Below, one piece after another: positions 56,775-64,000 of a DNA stretch of 64,000 bases. Numbering within the stretch: position 1 is the stretch's first letter; each line of letters begins with the position of its first letter. Location: contig JAQVVM010000003.1 of the NCBI GenBank assembly GCA_028698995.1, forward strand, positions 1 through 64,000, given 5' to 3'. Source of the stretch: Bacteroidales bacterium. Its GTDB lineage: Bacteria > Bacteroidota > Bacteroidia > Bacteroidales > PXBB01. The translations under genes and the position numbers were made by a program. A model generated the notes under the pieces. It saw nothing but the letters and a program-made list of their open reading frames with translations. It did not search any database and was not told where the DNA came from.

Positions 56775-57673
56775 TTTATTATATTTTTTGGTTCAACATG
56801 AACAGATATAAAAGACTCTTCCCCAAAACGCTCTTTTAAAGAACTTTCTACATCTCTGCTAATATCATGGGCTTCAACAATATTGAGATGGTCTTCGACA
56901 TAAATATGCATATCAATAGCTATTTGATTGCCAACATTTCGGGTTTTAAGGTTGTGCGGTTTTATAACGCCTTCAACATTTTCGGCTATGCTGAGTATTT
57001 CAGTTTGAATATCTATGGGCAGCGATGTTTCAATAAGTTCTTTCAAGCTATCCCTTATGAGTTTGAAAGCCAATAAAAAGATAAACACACTCACCAACAT
57101 GGCTGCAAGAGGGTCAAGTATTACCCACTTATCTCCTAAAATCAAAGCACCTCCAATCCCCAAGAAAACACCAATCGAAGATAAAGCGTCTGATCTGTGA
57201 TGCCATGCATTGGCTATCAACATTTTACTATTAATACGATTTCCAACTTTGACTGTTAACTGATAAAGAATTTCTTTACTGATAATTGAAATTCCTGCAA
57301 TTATTAAAGTAATGAAGTTTGGTTTTTCAATGTGATTGCCATTCAAATGATTAATAATATTAACAGCTCCTGCATAAAATATATAAACAGCAGCTCCAAG
57401 TAAAACAGTAGCAACTAACGCAGTAGATAATGTTTCAATTTTGCCGTGTCCGAAATTGTGATTACTGTCCTTTGGCTTATTTCCAAAGAAAGAACCAACC
57501 AATACAATAACATCTGTAATTAAATCTGAAGCGGAATGTATAGCGTCTGCTATAAGAGCAGCACTTTTTCCCAAAAAACCGACAACCAATTTTAAAATAA
57601 TTAGTACGATGTTTACCACCATACCTTTAATGGTTATACTTTTAAGGTCTTTGTTTCTTTCTTCGGCTTTCAT
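56771..57673 (-). CDS. Cation diffusion facilitator family transporter
   Basis: 300 residues from the ATG at 57673; a promoter box at 57689-57696 argues against the longer start at 57724. Six membrane segments with the CDF metal-site signatures: SAALIADAIHSASDLITD (~36-53, DxxxHSxxD), FGHGKIETLS, and NAWHHRSDALSS in span V (HxxxD). A C-terminal cytoplasmic domain ends with HVEPKNII. CDF proteins export Zn2+, Co2+, Fe2+ or Mn2+ in exchange for protons; which metal cannot be read with certainty. Overlaps apbE by 4 bp. Confidence 0.92.
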   Translation of the reverse strand: MKAEERNKDLKSITIKGMVVNIVLIILKLVVGFLGKSAALIADAIHSASDLITDVIVLVGSFFGNKPKDSNHNFGHGKIETLSTALVATVLLGAAVYIFYAGAVNIINHLNGNHIEKPNFITLIIAGISIISKEILYQLTVKVGNRINSKMLIANAWHHRSDALSSIGVFLGIGGALILGDKWVILDPLAAMLVSVFIFLLAFKLIRDSLKELIETSLPIDIQTEILSIAENVEGVIKPHNLKTRNVGNQIAIDMHIYVEDHLNIVEAHDISRDVESSLKERFGEESFISVHVEPKNIIK

Positions 57674-57688
57674 TAAATTGCTTTTTGT

Positions 57689-57696
57689 CAAAATTA
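57689..57696 (-). promoter_or_regulatory. -7 box TAATTTTG (CDF-apbE operon)
   Basis: Minus-strand TAnnTTTG match 15 nt before the CDF ATG, giving a short leader and fixing the start at 57673. Confidence 0.45.
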
Positions 57697-57860
57697 ATAA
57701 TTTGTTTTTGAACAACATCAACAAATAAATATTTATAACGTTTTTATCAAACGCCGCTATTTATTTCATATTCAATAACGTTTGGGTAATCTCAAAAAAT
57801 TAAAACAGGGTAAATATCTAAAACATTCATCATGTATTTAAATAATTCATAATTTTTATC

Positions 57861-57868
57861 TATTTTTG
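57861..57868 (+). promoter_or_regulatory. -7 box TATTTTTG
   Basis: TAnnTTTG match 43 nt before the ATG of the WD40-like T9SS gene. Confidence 0.45.
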
Positions 57869-57911
57869 AACTAAATTTTACTTCAAAACAAATAAAGGAT
57901 TAAATAAAAAA

Positions 57912-59171
57912 ATGAAAATACTTAACCAATTTTTAAAAAATCTGGCTTTTACTCTTTTTTTTATGTGTATCAGTTCGATTACATTTCCACAAAGCCAAGT
58001 TGTTTTTACCAGTTTAACAAATGATACACTACAAAAATTCTGGCGTGTAAATGTGGATTCTCCGTTTGTTTTTGATAATATTTCTCAGAGACTTGATCAG
58101 ATTGCACCTTTACAGGGAGCTGATTATGGTCCTATAACAGTATCTGCTGATGGTAATTGGTATGCATTTGCGAGTGAACGTTTTGATGTTGATGCACAAG
58201 GTTGGGCAGCCCTGACAATAACAAATTCAGATTTTACAAGCTATGAAGTTATTCGTGATTCTACAGCTCAGGTAATTCATCATGAAGGCCTCGCACATGT
58301 ACTGGCAGGAGGAAATGCAATTGTTTTTGTTTCAGATTTCGGAAATCATAGCAGGGATATTTTTGTTATACATAAAAACGGCAACAATTGGGGGATGCCT
58401 GTTAATCTTACTTACACATCATCCTACAACTATAATTATTGCCCATATATTTCTTCGGATGGTTCAAAAATTCTATTTGATGCCGGGAATTCGTCTTTCC
58501 CGAGTACAGCTATAGGACAGGTAAACATTAATGGTACGGGATTGGGATTCCCTATTACTGCTTCTTCCTTACCAAATGGCATCGCAGTCCATTCACCATG
58601 CTACAATATAAATGAAGACATTATTTTTGAGGGAGATGCTGCCGGAGAAAAAATATGGTGGCTTCCTAACGGAAGTCTGACAACATTCATAATCAATCCA
58701 TCTTATAGCAACGACAACTCTCCCGTAACTTTACCGGACGGACGCATTGCAAGTCTATGGTTACCCGATAACTGGCACCAAATAAAAATAATGAATGCAG
58801 ATGGAACAAATGGCTACTTATTAACTGACAGCTCAGCCCTTTTTACAGAAGTTTTTGATATTGGCATCAGCACCGGACCTGCTTATCCTGTTAATATTAA
58901 TGAAACTTTAAATCAATATTTATGGGATGTATTTCCTAATCCCACAGAAGGTATTCTTAATCTGACATTTGAGAATGTCTTAAGTTTAAACAGCAAATTT
59001 ACCATGTGCAATATCCTTGGTGAATTAGTGTTTGAGTCTGATATTAAAACAAATAATATGCACGAAAAAAAATCAACAGTCTTAGATATTTCAAAATTTC
59101 CTAAAGGAACTTATTTCATTGTTTTGTTCGATGGAAAAACAACAACCACGAAAAAAATTATTAAACTCTGA
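57912..59171 (+). CDS. WD40/PD40-like beta-propeller protein with T9SS sorting domain
   Basis: 419 residues. A signal peptide, then TolB/PD40-like propeller repeats (~60-310; ADYGPITVSADGNWYAFASE, YNYCPYISSDGSKILFDAG, NSPVTLPDGRIASLWLPD), then a T9SS type A sorting domain (~335-419; LWDVFPNPTEGILNLTF, FPKGTYFIVLFDGKTTTTKKIIKL). It is a secreted propeller, ligand unknown. Directly after its stop lies a fragment of another T9SS sorting domain (59183-59296). Confidence 0.85.
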   Translation: MKILNQFLKNLAFTLFFMCISSITFPQSQVVFTSLTNDTLQKFWRVNVDSPFVFDNISQRLDQIAPLQGADYGPITVSADGNWYAFASERFDVDAQGWAALTITNSDFTSYEVIRDSTAQVIHHEGLAHVLAGGNAIVFVSDFGNHSRDIFVIHKNGNNWGMPVNLTYTSSYNYNYCPYISSDGSKILFDAGNSSFPSTAIGQVNINGTGLGFPITASSLPNGIAVHSPCYNINEDIIFEGDAAGEKIWWLPNGSLTTFIINPSYSNDNSPVTLPDGRIASLWLPDNWHQIKIMNADGTNGYLLTDSSALFTEVFDIGISTGPAYPVNINETLNQYLWDVFPNPTEGILNLTFENVLSLNSKFTMCNILGELVFESDIKTNNMHEKKSTVLDISKFPKGTYFIVLFDGKTTTTKKIIKL

Positions 59172-59182
59172 AACCATGCAAA

Positions 59183-59296
59183 ATTTTTTTTTCTGATAAT
59201 AAAGAAATTGATATTTCTGAATTACCCCCCGGTTGTTATTCAATAAGGATAAAGACGACCAAAGAAACCGTGATAAAAAAACTGATAAAAGAATAA
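59183..59296 (+). pseudogene. Orphan T9SS sorting-domain 3' remnant
   Basis: In one frame (codons from 59183, TAA at 59294-59296) the DNA encodes the tail of a T9SS type A sorting domain: DISELPPGCYSIRIKT followed by KETVIKKLIKE, ending at the stop. No start codon or body is attached; an in-frame stop lies at 59162-59164. It starts 12 bp after the stop of the intact cargo gene, in a different frame. It is best read as the surviving end of a deleted or recombined cargo gene, or a spare sorting-domain cassette. Confidence 0.65.
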
Positions 59297-59398
59297 ACCA
59301 ACAGGTTTATCATACGTAAAATCACTAATTCACCTCCTTGATTTTCTCTAAAGACAAAAAGAAAATGTTCTTTAAAAAACAAATTATCATTTTATTCT

Positions 59399-59406
59399 TA
59401 AATTTG
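59399..59406 (+). promoter_or_regulatory. -7 box TAAATTTG
   Basis: TAnnTTTG match 39 nt before the ATG of the nitrilase-family gene; probably drives it and the sugar amidotransferase. Confidence 0.45.
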
Positions 59407-59445
59407 TAATCTTCAAACATAAAATTATCTTTAACAAGATATCTG

Positions 59446-60303
59446 ATGAAGAAAGATACATTCAATCACATCCGTCTGGGGATGGCCCAACTGCTTGTAG
59501 AGGGGCGGGAGCCAGAAAGGAATCTTGAAAGGGCCGCAAAATTGATTAATGAAGCAGCATTACAAGGCTGTCAAATTGTTCTTTTACCCGAAACCATCGA
59601 TTTTGCATGGACACATCCGGCAGCACTTTCGGAAAGTGAACCTATTCCGGGTAAATATTCAGATTTTTTTTGTACTAAAGCCCGTCAACACCAGATTTAC
59701 ATTTGTGTGGGTCTGACAGAAAAAACAGAACGGGGAAATTTTAACACAGCCCTTTTAATCAATGACAGAGGTGATATTATTTTAAAATACAGAAAAATAA
59801 ATCTTTTAGAAGTTGAGCATCCCTATTACGAGGTAGGCACCTCTTTGAATGTAGTGGAAACACCATTCGGACGTATTGGCTTAAATATTTGCGCTGATAA
59901 TTATATTGAAGCTTTACACATTGGTCATACGCTTTCACGTATGAGGGCTCAGATAATTTTATCACCTTCATCCTGGACTGTAGATTACTCTGTTACAGAA
60001 GAAGACGACCCTTATAAAGATAAGTGGATTAAACCCCTAAGCATTTTGGCAAAATTGTATAACATCGTTGTTGTAAGCACTACAAGTGTGGGCTATATCA
60101 TTGGTGGCCCGTATGAAGGCAAAAAACAGGTGGGATGTTCTCTCGCCGTTAATAAAGATGGCATTATTGCCCAAGGACAGTTTAATGAATTTGCAGGAGA
60201 ACTGGTGGTTACAGAATTTGATATTCCGGACAATCAACTTAAGGGAACTCAGTTTGGTGATTTCATCAGGAAAAAAGGCTATAAATTTGATGAATTAATT
60301 TAA
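59446..60303 (+). CDS. Carbon-nitrogen hydrolase (nitrilase superfamily)
   Basis: 285 residues. The nitrilase catalytic triad is visible: Glu49 (LLPETIDF), Lys117 (YRKINL) and Cys149 (GLNICADNY). The sandwich fold is complete. No signal peptide is seen, so it is cytosolic. It ends 5 bp before an N-acetyl sugar amidotransferase gene, suggesting translational coupling. In NAD synthetase a nitrilase-type glutaminase domain feeds ammonia to a PP-loop ATPase domain; the same pairing here makes a glutaminase or ammonia-supplying role plausible, but this is inferred. It could also be an amidase for an unrelated small molecule. Confidence 0.88.
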   Translation: MKKDTFNHIRLGMAQLLVEGREPERNLERAAKLINEAALQGCQIVLLPETIDFAWTHPAALSESEPIPGKYSDFFCTKARQHQIYICVGLTEKTERGNFNTALLINDRGDIILKYRKINLLEVEHPYYEVGTSLNVVETPFGRIGLNICADNYIEALHIGHTLSRMRAQIILSPSSWTVDYSVTEEDDPYKDKWIKPLSILAKLYNIVVVSTTSVGYIIGGPYEGKKQVGCSLAVNKDGIIAQGQFNEFAGELVVTEFDIPDNQLKGTQFGDFIRKKGYKFDELI

Positions 60304-60308
60304 GATTA

Positions 60309-61502
60309 ATGGAAACTGTTATTGTAAACGGCATAAAAACCAATTTAAAACCCCAGACCTGCACCCGTTGCGTTCAGGATAACTCTGTACCGGGTATTGA
60401 GTTTGATACTAAGGGTGTTTGTAATTTCTGCCACCAGCACGATTTTTTAGAAAAGGAGTTCCCAAACGATGAAAAAGGGGAAGCCATTCTTCAAAAAATA
60501 TTTCATAAAATTAAATTAATTGGGAAAAAGAATAAATATGATTGTGTTATAGGAGTGAGTGGAGGAAGGGATAGTACATATCTTATATACCTCGCTGTAA
60601 AAAAATGGGGTTTGCGTCCTTTGGCAGTTCATTTTAATGATGGTTTTGACAATCCTGTGGCAGGGGAAAATATGGTAAAATCATGTAAAAAGTTGGGTAT
60701 TGATTTACGCACCATCACATCGGATTGGCGTGAAGGCAAAGACCTTAAAATAGATTTTCTCAAAGCTTCTGTTCCCGACATCAATTTAGGCACCGACATT
60801 GGCATTGCTTCATCTCTTTATGGTGTTGCCGCAAAAGAAAACATCAAATATATACTTATCGGACAATCTTTCCGTACAGAAGGAGTCAAGCCACTTTCAT
60901 GGTCTTATTTCGATGGCGACTATCTGCGACATGTGCACCAGAAATTCGGTACTGTTAAACTAAGGCCCTGGAAAGCAACCGATCCGGGTTTTAATCTTGG
61001 GATAAGGGAATTGTTTTATTATACAGCAATAAGAGGAATTAAGACAATCACACCCATGTATTATTTTCCTTATATAAGAAAGGAAGCGGAAAAAATTATT
61101 ATTGATGAGTTGGGCTGGGTATACCCCGGTGCTCATTACTTCGATGATTTGTATCATAGTCTTATTAAATATGTACATAGGGTTAAATTCAATATAGACC
61201 TGAATATGAACAGCGACTCGGCTCTTGTGCGCTCAGGACAGATGGACAGAATAGCAGCTCTTGAAAGAGCACATGGTATCTACACTATAGAAGACCCGAG
61301 AATAATTGATTTGTGTATAAAAAGATTGGGATTAAGTCGTGAAGAATTTGATTCTTTTATGAACTTATCACCTAAAACATTTAAAAATTATAAAACAAGT
61401 TACAATATCATCCGGTTATTCCGATTACCAATTTTAGTTTTGTCGTACTTTAACCTTTTACCAAAAGTTACTTATTACAAGTACTTTAAGTGTGGCAAAT
61501 AA
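60309..61502 (+). CDS. N-acetyl sugar amidotransferase (WbpG/PseA-like PP-loop)
   Basis: 397 residues. An N-terminal zinc-ribbon-like motif has Cys18, Cys21, Cys38 and Cys41 (CTRC, CNFC). The PP-loop SGGRDS (84-89) binds ATP as in N-type ATP pyrophosphatases. The remaining core (GVAAKENIKYILIGQSFRTEG, LRPWKATDPGF, GAHYFDDLYH) matches the WbpG/PseA/LegX family, which adenylates an acetamido group on a UDP-sugar-derived intermediate and replaces it with an amidino group using ammonia. The usual ammonia donors are HisH/HisF-like proteins; none is nearby, but the nitrilase gene is 5 bp upstream. The product is probably a surface glycan sugar. Confidence 0.9.
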   Translation: METVIVNGIKTNLKPQTCTRCVQDNSVPGIEFDTKGVCNFCHQHDFLEKEFPNDEKGEAILQKIFHKIKLIGKKNKYDCVIGVSGGRDSTYLIYLAVKKWGLRPLAVHFNDGFDNPVAGENMVKSCKKLGIDLRTITSDWREGKDLKIDFLKASVPDINLGTDIGIASSLYGVAAKENIKYILIGQSFRTEGVKPLSWSYFDGDYLRHVHQKFGTVKLRPWKATDPGFNLGIRELFYYTAIRGIKTITPMYYFPYIRKEAEKIIIDELGWVYPGAHYFDDLYHSLIKYVHRVKFNIDLNMNSDSALVRSGQMDRIAALERAHGIYTIEDPRIIDLCIKRLGLSREEFDSFMNLSPKTFKNYKTSYNIIRLFRLPILVLSYFNLLPKVTYYKYFKCGK

Positions 61503-61520
61503 TTTTGAATTCTATAAATT

Positions 61521-62009
61521 ATGGAATGTAGCTTTACTGCTATAGATTTTGAAACCGCACATCCTCAGGGATGGAGTATTTGTCAGGTTGGATTAGTAAG
61601 GTTTGAACAAGGTGTCATCACCAAGGAAATGAGCATATTGGTGCAGCCTCCCGATAATTATTACTGGTACAAGTTTATAGAAATTCATGGCATCACACCA
61701 CATGATACTTTATCAGCACCCACCTTCGACAAAATCTGGCCGCTTATTGATCCCTTTATTACCGGGCAGGTGGTGGTAGCCCATAATGGTTTGTCCTTCG
61801 ACTTTCCGGTATTAAGCAAAACCTTGGCCTATTATGGCATGCAAGCCCCTGAATACACAAAACACGACACCTACAGAATTTTTAAACAGAACTTAAAATC
61901 ACTTTGTCAATTTCATAATATTCCCTTACATCATCATGATGCTTTAAGTGATGCCAAAGCTTGTGCGGAGCTTTATATAATGCATTTGGATGGAAAGAAT
62001 AATCGGTGA
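61521..62009 (+). CDS. DEDDh-type 3'-5' exonuclease domain protein
   Basis: 162 residues forming a stand-alone exonuclease domain. Catalytic residues: Asp9 and Glu11 (IDFETA), Asp94 (LSFDFPVL), His139 and Asp144 (HHDALSDA), the DEDDh set of the DnaQ/PolC-epsilon family. A 3'-5' exonuclease acting on DNA or RNA ends is expected. It sits 18 bp after the sugar amidotransferase gene and before the carbamoyltransferase, so it shares strand and spacing with that group but no obvious functional link; it may simply be co-transcribed. Confidence 0.88.
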   Translation: MECSFTAIDFETAHPQGWSICQVGLVRFEQGVITKEMSILVQPPDNYYWYKFIEIHGITPHDTLSAPTFDKIWPLIDPFITGQVVVAHNGLSFDFPVLSKTLAYYGMQAPEYTKHDTYRIFKQNLKSLCQFHNIPLHHHDALSDAKACAELYIMHLDGKNNR

Positions 62010-62099
62010 ATTGAGATTTTGTATTTCTAAGAGAATCCATATCAATGATTCAATAAAATTTCATGAATTAGAAACAATGGTGATTTTTTAAAGTTTTTA

Positions 62100-62107
62100 T
62101 ATCTTTG
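62100..62107 (+). promoter_or_regulatory. -7 box TATCTTTG
   Basis: TAnnTTTG match 63 nt before the carbamoyltransferase ATG, in a 161-bp gap, suggesting separate transcription. Confidence 0.35.
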
Positions 62108-62170
62108 TTAAATTGTTATATGCTTCCTAAGCTCAGAAGCGTGAATTAAAATATTTAATAACAGCATATT

Positions 62171-63790
62171 ATGTACATTTTAGGAATTAATGGTGGTGTA
62201 AGGGCCGGGTATCAGGACATATCGGCTTCACTGCTATACAAAGGCAGCGTGATTGCAGCTGTCGAAGAAGAACGATTAAACCGTATTAAATTTTCTCCCG
62301 GACAATTGCCTGAACTTAGCATACATCAGGTACTGAAAATGGCAGGAATCTCCATTCATGATGTTTCTTATGTGGCTTCTCACGGCAGTACATGGGGTCA
62401 GGAATATGCCGATAAGCTGCAGTCGTATTTTAAATTTACTTTTGGGCACTGCCCTCCCCTTGCTTTTGTTCACCATCATGATGCACATGCAGCCGGTGCT
62501 TTTTACGGCTCTGGATTCGATGAGGCGATGGTTATAACTATTGACGGATCAGGTGATGGTGTATCAACGCAATTAGCCATAGGAAAAGGTCTTGATATAA
62601 AAATAATGGAACGTTTTTCCCGTCCCGACAGTCTTGGCATTTTTTATTCAATGATAACGCAATTTTGCGGTTTTAAACGCGACAGTGATGAGTACAAGCT
62701 CATGGGACTGGCTCCATATGGCAATCCCGAAGCTTATGATATGACAACATTACTAAGTTATGGCAATGGCCGATACAAAGTCGATGATTCTTATCTTCGC
62801 CCCATTCCTCACGGTCAATCACAGCCCATAAGACAGGAAATGATGTTCGGACAGAAACTCATTGACATGTTTGGCCCATACCGTCTTAAAGGCGCACCCA
62901 TAGAACAAAATTATAAAGATATAGCCGCATCAGCTCAAAAACACCTCGAAGATGTTATAGTTGACTTGGTAACCGCTTTTCACAAAAGAACGGGTCTTAG
63001 AAAGCTTTGTCTTGCAGGTGGAGTTGCACTCAATTGTCTGGTAAATCAGAAGCTTATGAATCTTGATTTTATAGATGATTTTTATGTGATGCCCGCTTCC
63101 AGCGATGCCGGTATTTCTATGGGAGCGGCCATGTATATAGCTGCCCAAAATGGATTCAAAACAGAAGCTTGTCAGCATGTCTTTTTGGGTAACAATTATA
63201 CAAATGATGATATTTTAAGCATTTTAAAAGCGACAAACATTAACTATAAAGAAGTTAATCCTATAGAAAAAGCGTCAGAATACATAGAAAACAATAAAGT
63301 AATTGCATGGTTTCAGGGGGGAATGGAATTTGGACCCAGAGCACTGGGTGCACGAAGTATTTTGTCCAACCCGGGACATCCCGGCATGAAAGATATTCTC
63401 AATTATAAAATAAAATTCAGAGAATCATATCGTCCTTTTTGTCCATCTGTGACAGAAGAGGATGCCATGAAATATTTTTCTGGGAAAAAAGAAGTATCTC
63501 CTTATATGACAATAACTTATGATGTTAAAGAAGGCATGGGTGTAAAAATCCCGGCTGTGACCCATGTAAATAATACGGCAAGAATTCAAACCGTAAATGC
63601 TTCGCAAAACAAACTATATTATGAATTGTTGTTAAATCTTAAAAAAATAACGGGACATGCAGTTGTGATTAATACAAGTTTTAACACGAACAATGAGCCG
63701 ATTGTGTGTTCTCCATTTGATGCGCTGGCTACTTTTCACAGAAGCGGTATTGATGCTTTATTTATTGGGGATTTTTTGGTTGAAAAGTAG
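62171..63790 (+). CDS. Carbamoyltransferase (NodU/CmcH family)
   Basis: 539 residues. The N-terminal Kae1/YgjD-like domain has VEEERLNRIKFSPGQLP (~31-46), HHHDAHAAGAF (101-111) and ITIDGSGDGV (~123-132), which bind iron and carbamoyl-adenylate. The C-terminal domain carries MEFGPRALGARSILSNP and INTSFNTNNEPIV, hallmarks of NodU/TobZ-type carbamoyltransferases. These enzymes move a carbamoyl group from carbamoyl phosphate via ATP to a hydroxyl on a sugar or antibiotic. The neighbouring sugar amidotransferase makes a glycan substrate likely, but the acceptor is unknown. A TATCTTTG box lies ahead. Confidence 0.92.
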   Translation: MYILGINGGVRAGYQDISASLLYKGSVIAAVEEERLNRIKFSPGQLPELSIHQVLKMAGISIHDVSYVASHGSTWGQEYADKLQSYFKFTFGHCPPLAFVHHHDAHAAGAFYGSGFDEAMVITIDGSGDGVSTQLAIGKGLDIKIMERFSRPDSLGIFYSMITQFCGFKRDSDEYKLMGLAPYGNPEAYDMTTLLSYGNGRYKVDDSYLRPIPHGQSQPIRQEMMFGQKLIDMFGPYRLKGAPIEQNYKDIAASAQKHLEDVIVDLVTAFHKRTGLRKLCLAGGVALNCLVNQKLMNLDFIDDFYVMPASSDAGISMGAAMYIAAQNGFKTEACQHVFLGNNYTNDDILSILKATNINYKEVNPIEKASEYIENNKVIAWFQGGMEFGPRALGARSILSNPGHPGMKDILNYKIKFRESYRPFCPSVTEEDAMKYFSGKKEVSPYMTITYDVKEGMGVKIPAVTHVNNTARIQTVNASQNKLYYELLLNLKKITGHAVVINTSFNTNNEPIVCSPFDALATFHRSGIDALFIGDFLVEK

Positions 63791-63829
63791 TATTTTTTAT
63801 CTGTTTTTAAAATTAAGGAACAAGGCTTC

Positions 63830-64000
63830 TTAAAGATTTCTTCTCTTTAACTCTCTTTTTATCAGGTTTAATTCTCTTGAGGTTTGACCGGCAACAGAAG
63901 TATTTTCCTTTGCTCTGCGCATCAGATAAGGCACAACCGTTTTTACTGGTCCATAGGGAACATACTTTGCAACATTAAATGCTGCATTGGCCAGAATATA
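63830..64000 (-). CDS. Proline dehydrogenase family protein, C-terminal fragment
   Basis: The last 56 residues, reading in from the window edge to a TAA at 63830-63832. The sequence contains NVAKYVPYGPVKTVVPYLMRR and ENTSVAGQTSRELNLIK, matching the C-terminus of bacterial proline dehydrogenases (PRODH barrel end). The enzyme oxidises proline to pyrroline-5-carboxylate with FAD. The N-terminus and start lie beyond the window. It is convergent with the carbamoyltransferase gene (39 bp gap). Confidence 0.8.
   Translation of the reverse strand, partial: YILANAAFNVAKYVPYGPVKTVVPYLMRRAKENTSVAGQTSRELNLIKRELKRRNL

Overview
The window is AT-rich DNA from a member of the Bacteroidota. The evidence is consistent: nine secreted proteins with C-terminal type IX secretion (T9SS) sorting domains (seven type A, two gliding-motility-associated type B), a gldE-gldD pair, an asnS-rpoN pair with a Bacteroidota-style acidic sigma-54, and TAnnTTTG -7 promoter boxes ahead of most transcription units, with no obvious strong Shine-Dalgarno sites. 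Many proteins are lipoproteins or outer-membrane or surface proteins. The gliding/T9SS repertoire and the anaerobe/facultative-type housekeeping genes suggest an environmental Bacteroidales- or Cytophaga-like lineage; the species cannot be fixed from the sequence alone.

Layout. 1-3875: two tandem, related fibre-like surface proteins (YadA-head-like and phage-tail-fibre-like repeats, Lcl_C/DUF1566 C-terminus), the first cut by the window edge. 4351-18854: three T9SS cargo proteins, ending with a 2809-residue repeat protein that carries twenty ~51-residue WRGD-type repeats, three LamG-like domains and two DUF2341 domains, with large recent internal duplications. 19192-28523: a CASTOR/POLLUX-like channel, a metallophosphoesterase, a family 2 glycosyltransferase convergent with a PaaK-like CoA ligase, a nitroreductase, a Ycf48-like T9SS protein and a MacB/FtsX-type permease. 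28619-34951: folB, an LD-carboxypeptidase, a lipoprotein, an outer-membrane barrel, and the asnS-rpoN-membrane protein group on the minus strand. 35272-50245: a surface-protein block with T9SS cargo, a T9SS-targeted peptidoglycan amidase, an SGNH hydrolase, two type B cargo proteins and a TPR/multi-span membrane protein resembling TMTC/PMT-type glycosyltransferases. 50435-57673: a small His/Cys-rich membrane protein, a thiamine-binding protein, a TlpA-like lipoprotein, gldE-gldD, gcvH-vanZ, and a CDF transporter-apbE operon. 57912-64000: another T9SS cargo followed by an orphan sorting-domain remnant, then a nitrilase-family hydrolase, an N-acetyl sugar amidotransferase, a DEDDh exonuclease, a carbamoyltransferase, and the 3' end of a proline dehydrogenase.

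How the genes fit together. The dominant theme is building and decorating the cell surface: T9SS cargo, GldD/GldE, and possible glycan-modifying enzymes. The most distinctive hypothesis is at 59446-61502, where a stand-alone nitrilase-superfamily protein lies 5 bp ahead of a PP-loop N-acetyl sugar amidotransferase. By analogy with glutamine-dependent NAD synthetase, which joins the same two folds in one chain, the pair may form a split amidotransferase in which the nitrilase protein supplies ammonia instead of the usual HisH/HisF-type partner. No CRISPR array, insertion sequence, tRNA or rRNA was seen.
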